The notes: a model not told the origin generated them from the sequence alone. Counted from the stretch's first letter, positions 18,145-26,280 are shown. The stretch: DNA of 64,000 nucleotides from SB25 sp029560875 (GCA_035388225.1 DAOOPM010000003.1:1-64000), one strand, 5' to 3'. A program made the numbers and translations.

Positions 18145-18966
18145 TTATTCTGTAAGAATAGAATCTATACAATAAGGTTCGATTCCTACAGGATTTTCCT
18201 TTTTCGTAGATACAATTTGATAAAAGGGCAATTTAAGCGAAATCGTGTCCTGTACAAGTAAAATATCGCCAACAACAATATCTTTTGCCATATAGTGAAC
18301 TGTTAATGTATCGTTATAGGTGTCATATTTTTGCTCAAATATTTCTGCTTTTATTAATTCATTAAATATTTTTTCCTGGAAACGCATCAAAACCTTTCCT
18401 TGTTTATTATAAATTTTAATTTTCATTATTTGTTTAATAGAATCTAAAGAAACTACATCATAAAAAGAACTTTCATTTTCTAGAACATTACCTAATGTGT
18501 CATAATCAATATATCCTACAAAACTAAGCAAATTAGTATCTTTGAGCATATAAAAGATATGTCTAAATTTTTTATTCTCCTTAATAAAATGAGTTTCTTT
18601 TCTCAGAATCATTTTATTATTGTAATAGTAGTTACTAAACGCCAAAAAACCTTGCTCGTTATATTTACTGAATATACCGTGCTTTAACCCATTTTTAAAG
18701 ATTCCCACCTCATCAATATTTCCATTTTGATAATAAGAGGTATAAACACCCTCTCTTTTACTTTTAAAGAATTCTTCTTTTAATCTAATACTTCCATTTT
18801 TATAAAAATGATTTATGTAAAAACTCGTTGTATCCCTCTTATTATCATATATAATCTCAGATTTTATTTCGCCAGTATCAAAATATTCTATTTTTGAATG
18901 CTTACTATCGGAGCAACCTGTAATTAATACTATTAACAATAGGTTTATTATTGTCCTTTTATTCAT
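18145..18966 (-). CDS. MORN-repeat (YwqK-like) lipoprotein
   Basis: A 273-residue predicted lipoprotein with lipobox LITGC (C18). Residues about 28-125 contain tandem MORN-variant units of the pattern Y-x-x-G-x-I, such as YFDTGEIKSEIIYDN, FYKNGSIRLKEEF and YQNGNIDEVGIFKNG. The rest is an unclassified beta-rich tail. MORN/YwqK proteins of Bacteroidota are envelope proteins of unknown role, and some are catalogued as immunity-like. The gene is clearly more AT-rich than its neighbours and is flanked on both sides by hairpin repeats, which suggests acquisition or a variable locus. Confidence 0.8.
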   Translation of the reverse strand: MNKRTIINLLLIVLITGCSDSKHSKIEYFDTGEIKSEIIYDNKRDTTSFYINHFYKNGSIRLKEEFFKSKREGVYTSYYQNGNIDEVGIFKNGLKHGIFSKYNEQGFLAFSNYYYNNKMILRKETHFIKENKKFRHIFYMLKDTNLLSFVGYIDYDTLGNVLENESSFYDVVSLDSIKQIMKIKIYNKQGKVLMRFQEKIFNELIKAEIFEQKYDTYNDTLTVHYMAKDIVVGDILLVQDTISLKLPFYQIVSTKKENPVGIEPYCIDSILTE

Positions 18967-19128
18967 CCTCTATAATTTATAATAACTTATTTTATCGTCG
19001 CATTACCAAGAAAATATTATTAAAAATGCTCTTGTTTAAATTGGGATTTGCCCTCTGCAAAATGATATGAAGTGCAATTATTGCCCAAAAACAGTTGCAA
19101 TTTAACAAATTAAGTTTAGCCTAAACAT

Positions 19129-19144
19129 TACAAGAACCTTATCC
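19129..19144. repeat. 16-bp direct repeat, distal copy
   Basis: TACAAGAACCTTATCC, identical to 19299-19314, where it encodes the end (IRFL plus stop) of the STN-repeat protein on the minus strand. This distal copy would also read IRFL followed by TAA. The two copies bracket 154 bp that begin with the hairpin repeat, as expected of a target-site duplication. Confidence 0.75.
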
Positions 19145-19176
19145 TCCGTTCGCGCGCGTCTTCTTTTGACGCGTGC
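19143..19176. repeat. Short hairpin repeat, copy 2
   Basis: Shares the core CCTCCGTTCGCGC-G-CGTCTT with copy 1 at 18023. A 9-bp stem pairs 19152-19160 with 19168-19176 around a 7-base loop. Both the stem sequence and its partner are changed relative to copy 1, so pairing is kept. Confidence 0.7.
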
Positions 19177-19297
19177 CACTACTCCCTTCCTAACTCACAA
19201 AATTCAAGTAAATTTAGTAAAAACTTTAACCAAGATGACCGTAAAGTAAAGAGATTTCGCATCAAAAGAGTACTTGAACGATGTGAACAACGATTAA

Positions 19298-21118
19298 CTA
19301 CAAGAACCTTATCCCAATCTTTCCGCCTACCCAAGTCTTCACATTATTTCCGTTACTACTTGTGCTGTTTGTAAAGGAGTAAGGAACTAACGAGGAAAAA
19401 GTATCGCTGTAGTACTTCGAATTAGTATCTGTTACGTAGATATTGTAGGTTAATCCAAAGGTAATTGAGGTTTTGGGTGATATTTTTCTGTCTAAACCAA
19501 GTGTAAGTTTATAGAGCGAGTTCCTAGATGCAAAGTAACTACCCTTCATTACTTGATGCGCTGTTAAATCTATGTCGAATAAGTATTTATCCGATTTTCC
19601 GAGGGTTGTTCCCAAGCCGTATCCAAACATCCAAACAGGGTTATCCAAGTTTTCGGGTCGGATTCCAACCGATACTATTGAATGGAATTTCTTTACACCA
19701 CTTCGGAATGCCATGTTTGAGTAGAAAACCTCATCGGCCGATAGTTCAATTTTGTGGTAACCTTTCCGCACAAAGTTGAATAGGCCAAAGGGAATACCAT
19801 CGCACGAATCTGCATAGTTGATTACAGCAATTTGGTAACCCTTAAAGTATGCCGCTCGGTTAAACACACTTGTTACCTGAACTCCGTCCAAACTATCCGT
19901 ATTATTTATAACACCTGCAACCTGCGTTCCAACAATTTTCTTAGCGTGGTTAAGTACGCCGGCCACCTGAACCCCTTCGGCTTCGCCAGTAAGATTGGTA
20001 ACTCCTGCAACCTGAACTCCGCTCATTTCGCTACCGATATTGAAAATACCTGCAACTTGCACACCGGTAAATTTTCCGCCCACAAAGTTTCCCGTTCCTC
20101 CTAACTGAATGTAATTCGCATCGTTAAGAACAAAATTTATAACACCAGCCGCCTGTATACCACTCATCTGCCTAACGGCATTGAATGTTCCTGCACCCTG
20201 AAACCCATAGGCCAACCCGCCAACAACGTTAGCAACGCCCGCTAACTGACAATACCCAGCATCTTCCCTAACAATATTAGCAATACCACCCAATTCAACC
20301 TTACGCACACCCTGCACGTAGCCAATAGTCATATTCAATGAATAATCGTTCACGGTTTTGCCCGACAATAACTTATTAGTACTCACAAAAGGAATAAGCG
20401 AAAACTGAAACTTACTGAATAGCGTATCGGAAATGTTTTTGGTGTTGATTAATAACCGATTAGGGATTAACCATTCCGGCATTCTGATTCGATTCTTTTC
20501 CTTTTCTACAGTTGGTTCTATAAGCAAAGGTGTTTCCTCAATCTTCTGCTTTGTGGATAATTCAACGTTAACATAATTCAGGTTGCCCGAAATAGGCGAT
20601 AACAGTGTATCGGCATAACCCTCCTTGCTGACTTTTAGCTCGGGGTTTGCAGCATCGGTAGGAACTTCGAGCTTAAAGTAGCCATACTCATCGGTTAGGG
20701 TCGATACCTTTTGCTCCTTGTTGTAAACAGTGGCATTGGTTAATTTATCGCCAGTTTGGGAATCGTACAGGTATCCCTCAACAACCACATCCTCCTTAGC
20801 AAGTGTCTCATTCTTCTGAAGAATAATGTATTTTCCCTTCACCTTATACTTTACTGTACCAGTAAAAATTGTGTTGAGCGTATGCCTAACCGATTTTGCA
20901 TTTACATCAATACTAATTTTATTTGTTGTGCTTATAACGTTTGGGCTGTAGGAAAACACCACGGCTGTTTGTTGCGAAATTGCATTAAGTACAAAGGGAA
21001 CAGATTCGTTCGATATGGTTAGCGTTACCTCACGCTCAAGCGGTGGTACTGAACTATTCTGCGATTTTATGTTGATAGTTAGGGTTGATATCAGGAATAG
21101 TAAAAGTATCTTCTTCAT
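19298..21118 (-). CDS. STN domain protein with carboxypeptidase-like domain and 15-residue repeats
   Basis: A 606-residue exported protein. A signal peptide (to KSQ) precedes an STN (secretin/TonB N-terminal) domain, residues about 28-100. A carboxypeptidase-regulatory-like domain covers about 110-180 (VVEGYLYDSQTGDKLTNATV). From about 268 to 445 lie roughly twelve units of about 15 residues of the form GVQVAGVxNxxxxxx, which look like a beta-solenoid similar to LA_2272-type surface repeats. The C-terminus has several amphipathic strands (KTSITFGLTYNIYV, WVGGKIGIRFL) that may form a barrel. It is third after the sigma factor and FecR genes, 5 bp from the latter. An STN domain normally contacts FecR, so it is probably the envelope partner of that signalling pair. 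Confidence 0.85.
   Translation of the reverse strand: MKKILLLFLISTLTINIKSQNSSVPPLEREVTLTISNESVPFVLNAISQQTAVVFSYSPNVISTTNKISIDVNAKSVRHTLNTIFTGTVKYKVKGKYIILQKNETLAKEDVVVEGYLYDSQTGDKLTNATVYNKEQKVSTLTDEYGYFKLEVPTDAANPELKVSKEGYADTLLSPISGNLNYVNVELSTKQKIEETPLLIEPTVEKEKNRIRMPEWLIPNRLLINTKNISDTLFSKFQFSLIPFVSTNKLLSGKTVNDYSLNMTIGYVQGVRKVELGGIANIVREDAGYCQLAGVANVVGGLAYGFQGAGTFNAVRQMSGIQAAGVINFVLNDANYIQLGGTGNFVGGKFTGVQVAGIFNIGSEMSGVQVAGVTNLTGEAEGVQVAGVLNHAKKIVGTQVAGVINNTDSLDGVQVTSVFNRAAYFKGYQIAVINYADSCDGIPFGLFNFVRKGYHKIELSADEVFYSNMAFRSGVKKFHSIVSVGIRPENLDNPVWMFGYGLGTTLGKSDKYLFDIDLTAHQVMKGSYFASRNSLYKLTLGLDRKISPKTSITFGLTYNIYVTDTNSKYYSDTFSSLVPYSFTNSTSSNGNNVKTWVGGKIGIRFL
19299..19314. repeat. 16-bp direct repeat, proximal copy inside the gene end
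   Basis: TACAAGAACCTTATCC, identical to the copy at 19129-19144. On the minus strand it covers the last four sense codons and part of the TAG stop of the STN-repeat gene. Confidence 0.75.
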
Positions 21119-21123
21119 TCTGC

Positions 21124-22149
21124 TTACTCCTTTTTACAGGCATCTCCGTTAATTATATATCCATCTGTATCCTTTGTAACAGTTAATTCGAGGGTTTCGC
21201 TAATAATACTTAGAATCAACTCTATATCCTCATTCTCGAACTTAACTGATATTGTGCAATCCTTTAGTTGCTCATTGCCAAAACGAATGTTGGTACCATA
21301 AACCATATTTAGCTGCTGAACCACATCGGCAAGGCGAACGTTCTGGAAAAGGAAAACCTTGTTTACATAAGCCGTTGCATTAACATCGGGCGATGCAATC
21401 CTTGTAAATGTTCTAGTATTCTTATTGTAAATTCCCATTTCGCCCGCAGTAAGGCTTATTCCCTTATTATCCTTTGTAAAGAATATCACCTCGCCCGATT
21501 TTACAAACACCTCAACAATGGTATCGGTATCAACCGCTTTGATATTGAACGATGTTCCAATATCCTCAATTAATGTTCCTTCGGCCTCAACAATAAACGG
21601 TTTATCATCGATATGTTTAACATCGAAGAAGGCTTCGCCTTCAAGCTTCAACCTGCGCTCCTTTTTGCCATAATTCTTGGCGTAGGTAATTTTACTGTTC
21701 TTGTTCAGCGCAACGGTTGAACTATCGACCAAACTTTTTGTAATTACGCTATCCTTGCTTGCTGCTGCAACCATTTCGGTGGGGTAAAGCAGGGCAGAGG
21801 TGTAGTACCTGTAAAGCCCAAACGATATCCCCGACACAATAACCAGCACCGCCGCAACTCTTAGCCATACAGGAATTTGGAAGGTAACCGTTTTTGCTGC
21901 TGGCTCTGTCTGAACGGTTTTTTTCTTCATCTGCTGACGAACCTTGCCCCAAGCTTTATCAATATCAACCTTATTAACTGTATGCGATGCAACCGCTTTT
22001 TGGTTAACAAACTCTATATCGCCAAAGTACTTGCGGTTAACCTCCGACTCGCTGAGCCATTGGTTAAGCAAAGTAATCTCCTGCTCGGTTGCTTCACCAG
22101 CAATGTACCGCGCAATTATCAGGTCAATATGTTTGTTCTCCTCAACCAA
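21124..22149 (-). CDS. FecR family anti-sigma regulator
   Basis: A 341-residue inner-membrane regulator. The cytoplasmic N-terminus (residues 1-90, with GEATEQEITLLNQWLSES) is the sigma-binding part. A membrane helix is at about 94-115 (VWLRVAAVLVIVSGISFGLY). The periplasmic FecR domain follows (LKLEGEAFFDV), with a C-terminal DUF4974-type domain (VRLADVVQQLNMVYGTNI). No ATG exists near the start: the frame is closed by a TGA at 22162-22164 and the first plausible start is the TTG at 22149. It begins 4 bp after the sigma factor stop, so translation is likely coupled. Its signal should come from the STN domain of the next gene. Confidence 0.92.
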   Translation of the reverse strand: MVEENKHIDLIIARYIAGEATEQEITLLNQWLSESEVNRKYFGDIEFVNQKAVASHTVNKVDIDKAWGKVRQQMKKKTVQTEPAAKTVTFQIPVWLRVAAVLVIVSGISFGLYRYYTSALLYPTEMVAAASKDSVITKSLVDSSTVALNKNSKITYAKNYGKKERRLKLEGEAFFDVKHIDDKPFIVEAEGTLIEDIGTSFNIKAVDTDTIVEVFVKSGEVIFFTKDNKGISLTAGEMGIYNKNTRTFTRIASPDVNATAYVNKVFLFQNVRLADVVQQLNMVYGTNIRFGNEQLKDCTISVKFENEDIELILSIISETLELTVTKDTDGYIINGDACKKE

Positions 22150-22153
22150 AATT

Positions 22154-22729
22154 TTAGTTCCTCATAAATAGTAACCAAATTAAAACAGGCAAATAGTCCT
22201 TCAACTTTTCCCGCAGCACTTTTAGTGCTTTTACCATATGGTTCTCCACTGTTTTTACGGAGATTCCCAACTGCTCTGCTATTTCGGCGTAAGTCAAATT
22301 TTCGAATCGGCTTAACTTAAAAACCAACTTACACTGGTCGGGCAACGAATCAATGGCGTTGGCCACAATAGCATCTAACTCACTTCCTATCAAATCCTGC
22401 GAAGCATCGTCGTGCAGCAATTCCGTTTGGTTTTTAACAGCATCACCGTATGTTTTTCGCACTTTATAGTGCTTAACCCTGTTCAGGCAGCTGTTATGAA
22501 CAGCCCGGTATAGGTACGATTTAACCGAAGTGTGAATCTCCAGCGTATCGTGCTTTTCCCAAACAGTAAGGAATGCTCCTTGAACCATCTCCTCGGCCTC
22601 ATCCATATCGTTCAGTATTGTGTTGGCGTAATTGCAAAGACGCTCGTAGTAGGTTTTGAAAATTGTCTCAAAAACCTGCTCATCGCCTTGGCGCAATGCA
22701 TCCACAATATTCTTATCCAATAATTCCAA
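22154..22729 (-). CDS. ECF RNA polymerase sigma factor, FecI-like
   Basis: A 191-residue sigma-70 family factor. Region 2 runs from about residue 20 to 90 (FKTYYERLCNYANTIL, DAEEMVQGAFLTVWEKH is near the -10 recognition helix) and region 4 from about 125 to 180 (LTYAEIAEQLGISVKTVENHM, a helix-turn-helix). A TAG stop lies immediately before the TTG at 22729 and no ATG is available, so initiation is at this TTG or at a GTG 24 bases further in. A promoter with good spacing lies only about 20 bp upstream. With FecR and the STN protein it forms a cell-surface signalling cassette. Confidence 0.93.
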   Translation of the reverse strand: MELLDKNIVDALRQGDEQVFETIFKTYYERLCNYANTILNDMDEAEEMVQGAFLTVWEKHDTLEIHTSVKSYLYRAVHNSCLNRVKHYKVRKTYGDAVKNQTELLHDDASQDLIGSELDAIVANAIDSLPDQCKLVFKLSRFENLTYAEIAEQLGISVKTVENHMVKALKVLREKLKDYLPVLIWLLFMRN

Positions 22730-22748
22730 CTAGGCTTTATTTGGGAAG

Positions 22749-22778
22749 TAAAGATAAATAATAACATTATGCTGTCAA
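22749..22778 (-). promoter_or_regulatory. Bacteroidota-type promoter of the sigma/FecR/STN operon
   Basis: On the minus strand a -33 TTGACA is followed, after 19 bases from its TTG, by TATCTTTA, one base from the -7 consensus TAnnTTTG. The predicted transcript would begin about 10-15 bases before the TTG start, giving a very short leader. The spacing is the usual one for this phylum. Confidence 0.55.
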
Positions 22779-22853
22779 TTTATTGTGTTTAATAAATGAC
22801 AACTTTATGTTAAGATACCACTAGTCTGATGAAATAATAAATTTTGATTTTTT

Positions 22854-22952
22854 ACCACAAAGTGACACTAAGGATACACGAAGTCCACAAAGGAACTTAG
22901 AGGACAAGCTTTTCTTTGTGCTCTTTGTGATGTACTTTGAGCCCTTTGTGGT
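22854..22952. repeat. Palindromic dispersed repeat, copy B (99 bp)
   Basis: Has the same terminal inverted repeats (ACCACAAAG / CTTTGTGGT) and left arm as copy A at 15399-15478, with an extra central segment of about 19 bp. It lies, like copy A, between the start of one minus-strand gene and the end of another. Confidence 0.8.
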
Positions 22953-22974
22953 TTTATCTTATTCAAAATAAAAA

Positions 22975-22996
22975 AGCCCGACTTTTAAGTTGGGCT
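22975..22996 (-). terminator. Terminator of the LRR-T9SS gene
   Basis: Stem AGCCCGAC / GTTGGGCT (8 pairs, one G-T) with a 6-base loop. Read on the minus strand it is followed by TTTTTTATTTTG. It lies about 40 bp past the stop of the LRR gene. Confidence 0.85.
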
Positions 22997-23034
22997 AAAT
23001 CCACGTTGATAATAATAATTACACTCTCTGCCGA

Positions 23035-24729
23035 TTACTTCTTCACTACTCTTCTGATAACTACTTGACCTTTGGTATTTTCTATTTTAGCCAAATAAAC
23101 TCCGCTCACCAATGCGGAAAGATTAATCTCGTTTTTAGTAGATTGTAAAACCAACAGACCATCTATACTATAGAAAGAAACCTGTTTTAGGTTCTCCATT
23201 TTTAAGGTAAGCATATCTACCACAGGATTTGGGTAAACACTTACTGTAAAAGTATTTTCTTTTAAATCTTCAATACCGGTGGTACTTACGCCATTAATAG
23301 TTCCAAAATCCTTCCATACCAAAGCGGTTTTATAAGCTGTAAAACTTTCCGAAGGTACTGTTAAGCTAACCTTCGGTAAGGTAATACCGATAAAAACATT
23401 TGAGTTAATAGTAGGAGGTGTAGCTATAGCGCAATTAACAGTTTTTAATCCTGTACAATAATAAAAAGCAAAATTACCAATAGAAGTAATAGAACTAGGA
23501 ATGTCTAGGCTAGTTAAGCCGGTACAACGCTCAAAAGCAAATTCTCTAATATAAGCAACAGAATTAGGAATGTTTAGGCTAGTTAAGCCTTTACAATCGC
23601 AAAAAGCTTTATATCCAATAGAAGTAACAGAAGTAGGGATGGTTATGCTTGTTAAGCTTGTACAACCATAAAAAGCGGAATTTAGTATTGAAGTAACAGA
23701 ATTAGGAATACTATATGATATTTCTGTTTTTCCGGCCGGATAAGCCACTAATACTGTTTTATCTTTATTGAATAAGACCCCATTATCAGAGCTATAATTG
23801 GGGTTAGCGGAATCCACATCTATAGCGGTTAAGGCTCTACAATTAGCAAAAACACCATATCCAATAGAAATTACAGAAGTAGGAATGCTTACACTTGTTA
23901 AACTAGTACAACCCTCAAAAGCACTCTGTCCAATAAAAGCAACAGAAGTAGGAATGCTTACACTTGTTAAACTAGTACAACCCTCAAAAGCATACTTGTC
24001 AATATAAAAAATAGAATTGGGAATACTTATACTTGTTAAACCTGAACAACCAGAAAAAGCAAAAGATTTAATAAAAGTAACAGAAGTAGGAATGCTTAGG
24101 CTCGTTAAACCCGTACAACCACTAAAAGCACTAGATCCAATAGAAGTAACAGAAGTAGGAATGATTAGACTTGTTAAGCCACTACAACTAGCAAAAGCGT
24201 TATTTCCAATAGAAGTAACAGAAGTAGGTATGCTTAGGCTCGTTAAACGCTTACAACCACTAAAAGCACAATCTCCAACACCAGTAACCGAAATAGGAAC
24301 GCTATAGGATGTTCCTGATTTCCCCGCAGGATAAGCCACTAATACTGTTTTATCTTTATTGAATAAAATTCCATTATCCGAACTTAAATTGGGATTAAGA
24401 GGGTCTGCATTTATAGCTGTTAAAGCACTACAATCAGTAAAAGCACTTTCTCCAATAGAAGTAACTGAAGCAGGAAGACTTATGCTCCTTAAGCTGGTAC
24501 AAGACGGAAAAGCATAATATCCAATTGAGGTAACACTGTAAGTTACACTAGCATTCACTACTGAGGCTGGGATAATAATATCCCCTGCAACATTGAAGGT
24601 TTGACGTACCTCAACTTCTTTTGTGTTAGCATTGGTAACATTGTAGTTAATACCACCAACGGTAAAAGTTTGCGCATAAGAACTGCTCAATCCCAATAGG
24701 GTAAATAAGAAGAGTAAAGGTTTTTTCAT
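23035..24729 (-). CDS. BspA-like leucine-rich repeat surface protein with T9SS sorting domain
   Basis: A 564-residue exported protein. A signal peptide (MKKPLLFLFTLLGLSSSYAQ) precedes about fourteen LRR_5 (BspA) repeats of 23 residues with the pattern SVTSIGxxAFxGCxxLTSLxIP, residues about 60-455. Two insertions with the shared block SSDNGxLFNKDKTVLVAYPA interrupt the array near residues 113 and 319, a sign of internal duplication. A linker leads to a C-terminal type A T9SS sorting domain (SVYPNPVVDMLTL ... GVYLAKIENTKGQVVIRRVVKK, about 485-564), so it should be exported by the Por system and attached to the cell surface. BspA proteins often mediate adhesion. It is a single gene with its own terminator. 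Confidence 0.93.
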   Translation of the reverse strand: MKKPLLFLFTLLGLSSSYAQTFTVGGINYNVTNANTKEVEVRQTFNVAGDIIIPASVVNASVTYSVTSIGYYAFPSCTSLRSISLPASVTSIGESAFTDCSALTAINADPLNPNLSSDNGILFNKDKTVLVAYPAGKSGTSYSVPISVTGVGDCAFSGCKRLTSLSIPTSVTSIGNNAFASCSGLTSLIIPTSVTSIGSSAFSGCTGLTSLSIPTSVTFIKSFAFSGCSGLTSISIPNSIFYIDKYAFEGCTSLTSVSIPTSVAFIGQSAFEGCTSLTSVSIPTSVISIGYGVFANCRALTAIDVDSANPNYSSDNGVLFNKDKTVLVAYPAGKTEISYSIPNSVTSILNSAFYGCTSLTSITIPTSVTSIGYKAFCDCKGLTSLNIPNSVAYIREFAFERCTGLTSLDIPSSITSIGNFAFYYCTGLKTVNCAIATPPTINSNVFIGITLPKVSLTVPSESFTAYKTALVWKDFGTINGVSTTGIEDLKENTFTVSVYPNPVVDMLTLKMENLKQVSFYSIDGLLVLQSTKNEINLSALVSGVYLAKIENTKGQVVIRRVVKK

Positions 24730-24852
24730 GTGAATAAAATTTGGTTTGCAATCATTTTAATCTAACCAATTCTTTTTAAAAAATAAACGACACGTAAAGT
24801 TATATAAATACCTGATTTCCGAAACATTAAAAAAATTTGTTTAATAAAAAAT

Positions 24853-24871
24853 CCGGCTAAAATGCAGCCGG
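24853..24871 (-). terminator. Terminator of metK
   Basis: Stem CCGGCT / AGCCGG around a 7-base loop. On the minus strand it is followed by ATTTTTTATT. It lies just past the metK stop codon. Confidence 0.8.
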
Positions 24872-24894
24872 GTTCTTATAATTCATATCAATTA

Positions 24895-26163
24895 TTACAA
24901 TCCAAACTCTTTTTTCAAGATATCAACATAGTCTAGTTTCTCCCAAGTGAAAAACTCAACCATGCGTTTTTCGGTTTTTGCTCCGTTGCCATTTCCATTC
25001 ACAACAAACTCTACCTCGCGCTTGTAGTAATCGCGACCAAAGTGGCCATAGGCTGCGGTTTCCTCAAAAATTGGATTTTTCAATCCAAAGCGCTTTACAA
25101 TTGCTGCTGGGCGCATATCGAATACTTTTTGAACTTTCTGCGCAATTTCACCATCGGTAAGTTTTACCTTTGATGTTCCGTAGGTGTTCACGTAAAGACC
25201 TACTGGCTGTGCAACACCAATTGCGTAGGCAACCTGAATCAAAATCTCATCGGCAATACCTGCTGCAACCATATTCTTAGCAATATGACGTGCTGCATAA
25301 GCCGCAGAACGGTCAACCTTCGATGAATCCTTACCCGAAAAAGCACCGCCACCGTGTGCGCCTTTACCACCGTAGGTATCAACAATAATTTTTCGTCCGG
25401 TTAGTCCTGTATCGCCATGTGGACCACCAATCACAAACTTACCGGTTGGATTAACGTGTAGGATAAAATCGTCCTTGAAAAGTTTTTGTACGCGCTCTGT
25501 GAATTTTGCCTTTGCTCTTGGAATCAGTATGTTTTTAACATCCATACGTATCTTTTCGAGCATACGGTTATCATCCGCATCAAACTCGTCATGCTGTGTT
25601 GAAACTACGATAGTATGAATACGCACGGGTTGATTGTTATCATTGTACTCCAATGTTACCTGCGATTTAGCATCAGGGCGTAGATAGGTCATCTCCTTAC
25701 CCTCGCGACGAATCTTTGCAAGTTCCATTAACAATACATGCGATAATACCAATGAAAGTGGCATATAGTCGTCGGTTTCGCGACTAGCATAGCCAAACAT
25801 CATACCTTGGTCGCCAGCACCTTGATTTTCCTCTGTTTCGCGCACTACTCCTCGGTTAATATCGGGCGATTGCTCGTGTATTGACGAAATTACACCACAC
25901 GACTCGGAATCGAAACGATATTCCTGTTTAGTATAGCCAATTCGTTTGATAACCCTACGGGCTACCTCCTGAACATCAACATATCCTTTTGTTTTAACTT
26001 CACCACTAAGCACGGCTAAACCTGTTGTTACAAGGGTTTCGCAGGCAACTTTTGAATCGGGGTCCTGACGAAGAAACTCGTCAAGTAATGCATCGGAAAT
26101 TTGGTCGGCCACTTTATCTGGATGTCCTTCCGATACGCTTTCGGATGTAAATAAATATCCCAT
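24895..26163 (-). CDS. metK: S-adenosylmethionine synthetase MetK
   Basis: Makes S-adenosylmethionine from methionine and ATP in the cytoplasm. At 422 residues it is full length. The ATP/methionine-binding start GHPDKVADQISDALLD is at residues 13-28, the GAGDQGMMFGYA hexapeptide region is near residue 116, and the phosphate-binding loop GGGAFSGKDSSKVDRS near residue 272. A SAM-II-like riboswitch lies in its leader, so the enzyme is probably repressed by its own product. It has its own promoter and terminator and appears to be a single-gene unit. Confidence 0.98.
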   Translation of the reverse strand: MGYLFTSESVSEGHPDKVADQISDALLDEFLRQDPDSKVACETLVTTGLAVLSGEVKTKGYVDVQEVARRVIKRIGYTKQEYRFDSESCGVISSIHEQSPDINRGVVRETEENQGAGDQGMMFGYASRETDDYMPLSLVLSHVLLMELAKIRREGKEMTYLRPDAKSQVTLEYNDNNQPVRIHTIVVSTQHDEFDADDNRMLEKIRMDVKNILIPRAKAKFTERVQKLFKDDFILHVNPTGKFVIGGPHGDTGLTGRKIIVDTYGGKGAHGGGAFSGKDSSKVDRSAAYAARHIAKNMVAAGIADEILIQVAYAIGVAQPVGLYVNTYGTSKVKLTDGEIAQKVQKVFDMRPAAIVKRFGLKNPIFEETAAYGHFGRDYYKREVEFVVNGNGNGAKTEKRMVEFFTWEKLDYVDILKKEFGL

Positions 26164-26230
26164 CTTATTAAGAATTTAGATTGATTAACAAAAATGCGAC
26201 GGGAAGGTTTGGGCGATTGCGATAATAATT

Positions 26231-26280
26231 CTGTTTTAGCATTTATTTATTGTGGTTGCAATCAGTCAAATCTTTCCACA
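26231..26280 (-). ncRNA. SAM-II-like riboswitch in the metK leader
   Basis: Read on the minus strand: a 5-bp P1 stem TGTGG / CCACA encloses the loop AAAGATTTGACTGATTGCAA. An A/T linker and the tail AAATGCTAAAACAG follow. This matches the SAM-II layout: stem, a loop with GATTTGA and ATTGCAA, then GCTAAAA after the stem. A pseudoknot between loop CTG and tail CAG is possible. About 67 bases separate the tail from the metK ATG. SAM-II elements are known from alphaproteobacteria and Bacteroidota upstream of methionine genes. Recognition is by eye, without a covariance-model score. Confidence 0.8.

Larger units (their letters stand above)
18967..19297. other. 331-bp intergenic region with a duplicated gene end
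   Basis: An AT-rich spacer between two minus-strand genes. It holds the upstream region of the MORN lipoprotein gene, the second hairpin repeat copy, and a 16-bp duplicate of the 3' end of the following gene (19129-19144). No coding frame or structured RNA is otherwise supported. Confidence 0.6.
22730..23034. other. 305-bp intergenic region: promoter, palindromic repeat, terminator
   Basis: It contains, from left to right, the sigma-factor promoter, palindromic repeat copy B, and the terminator of the LRR gene. These are listed separately. Nothing else is visible. Confidence 0.7.

Noticed and set aside
23400..24560. Regular repeats that could suggest a CRISPR array
   Set aside because: The period is 69 bp, in frame, and encodes 23-residue LRR_5 units; there are no short identical repeats with unique spacers of CRISPR type.
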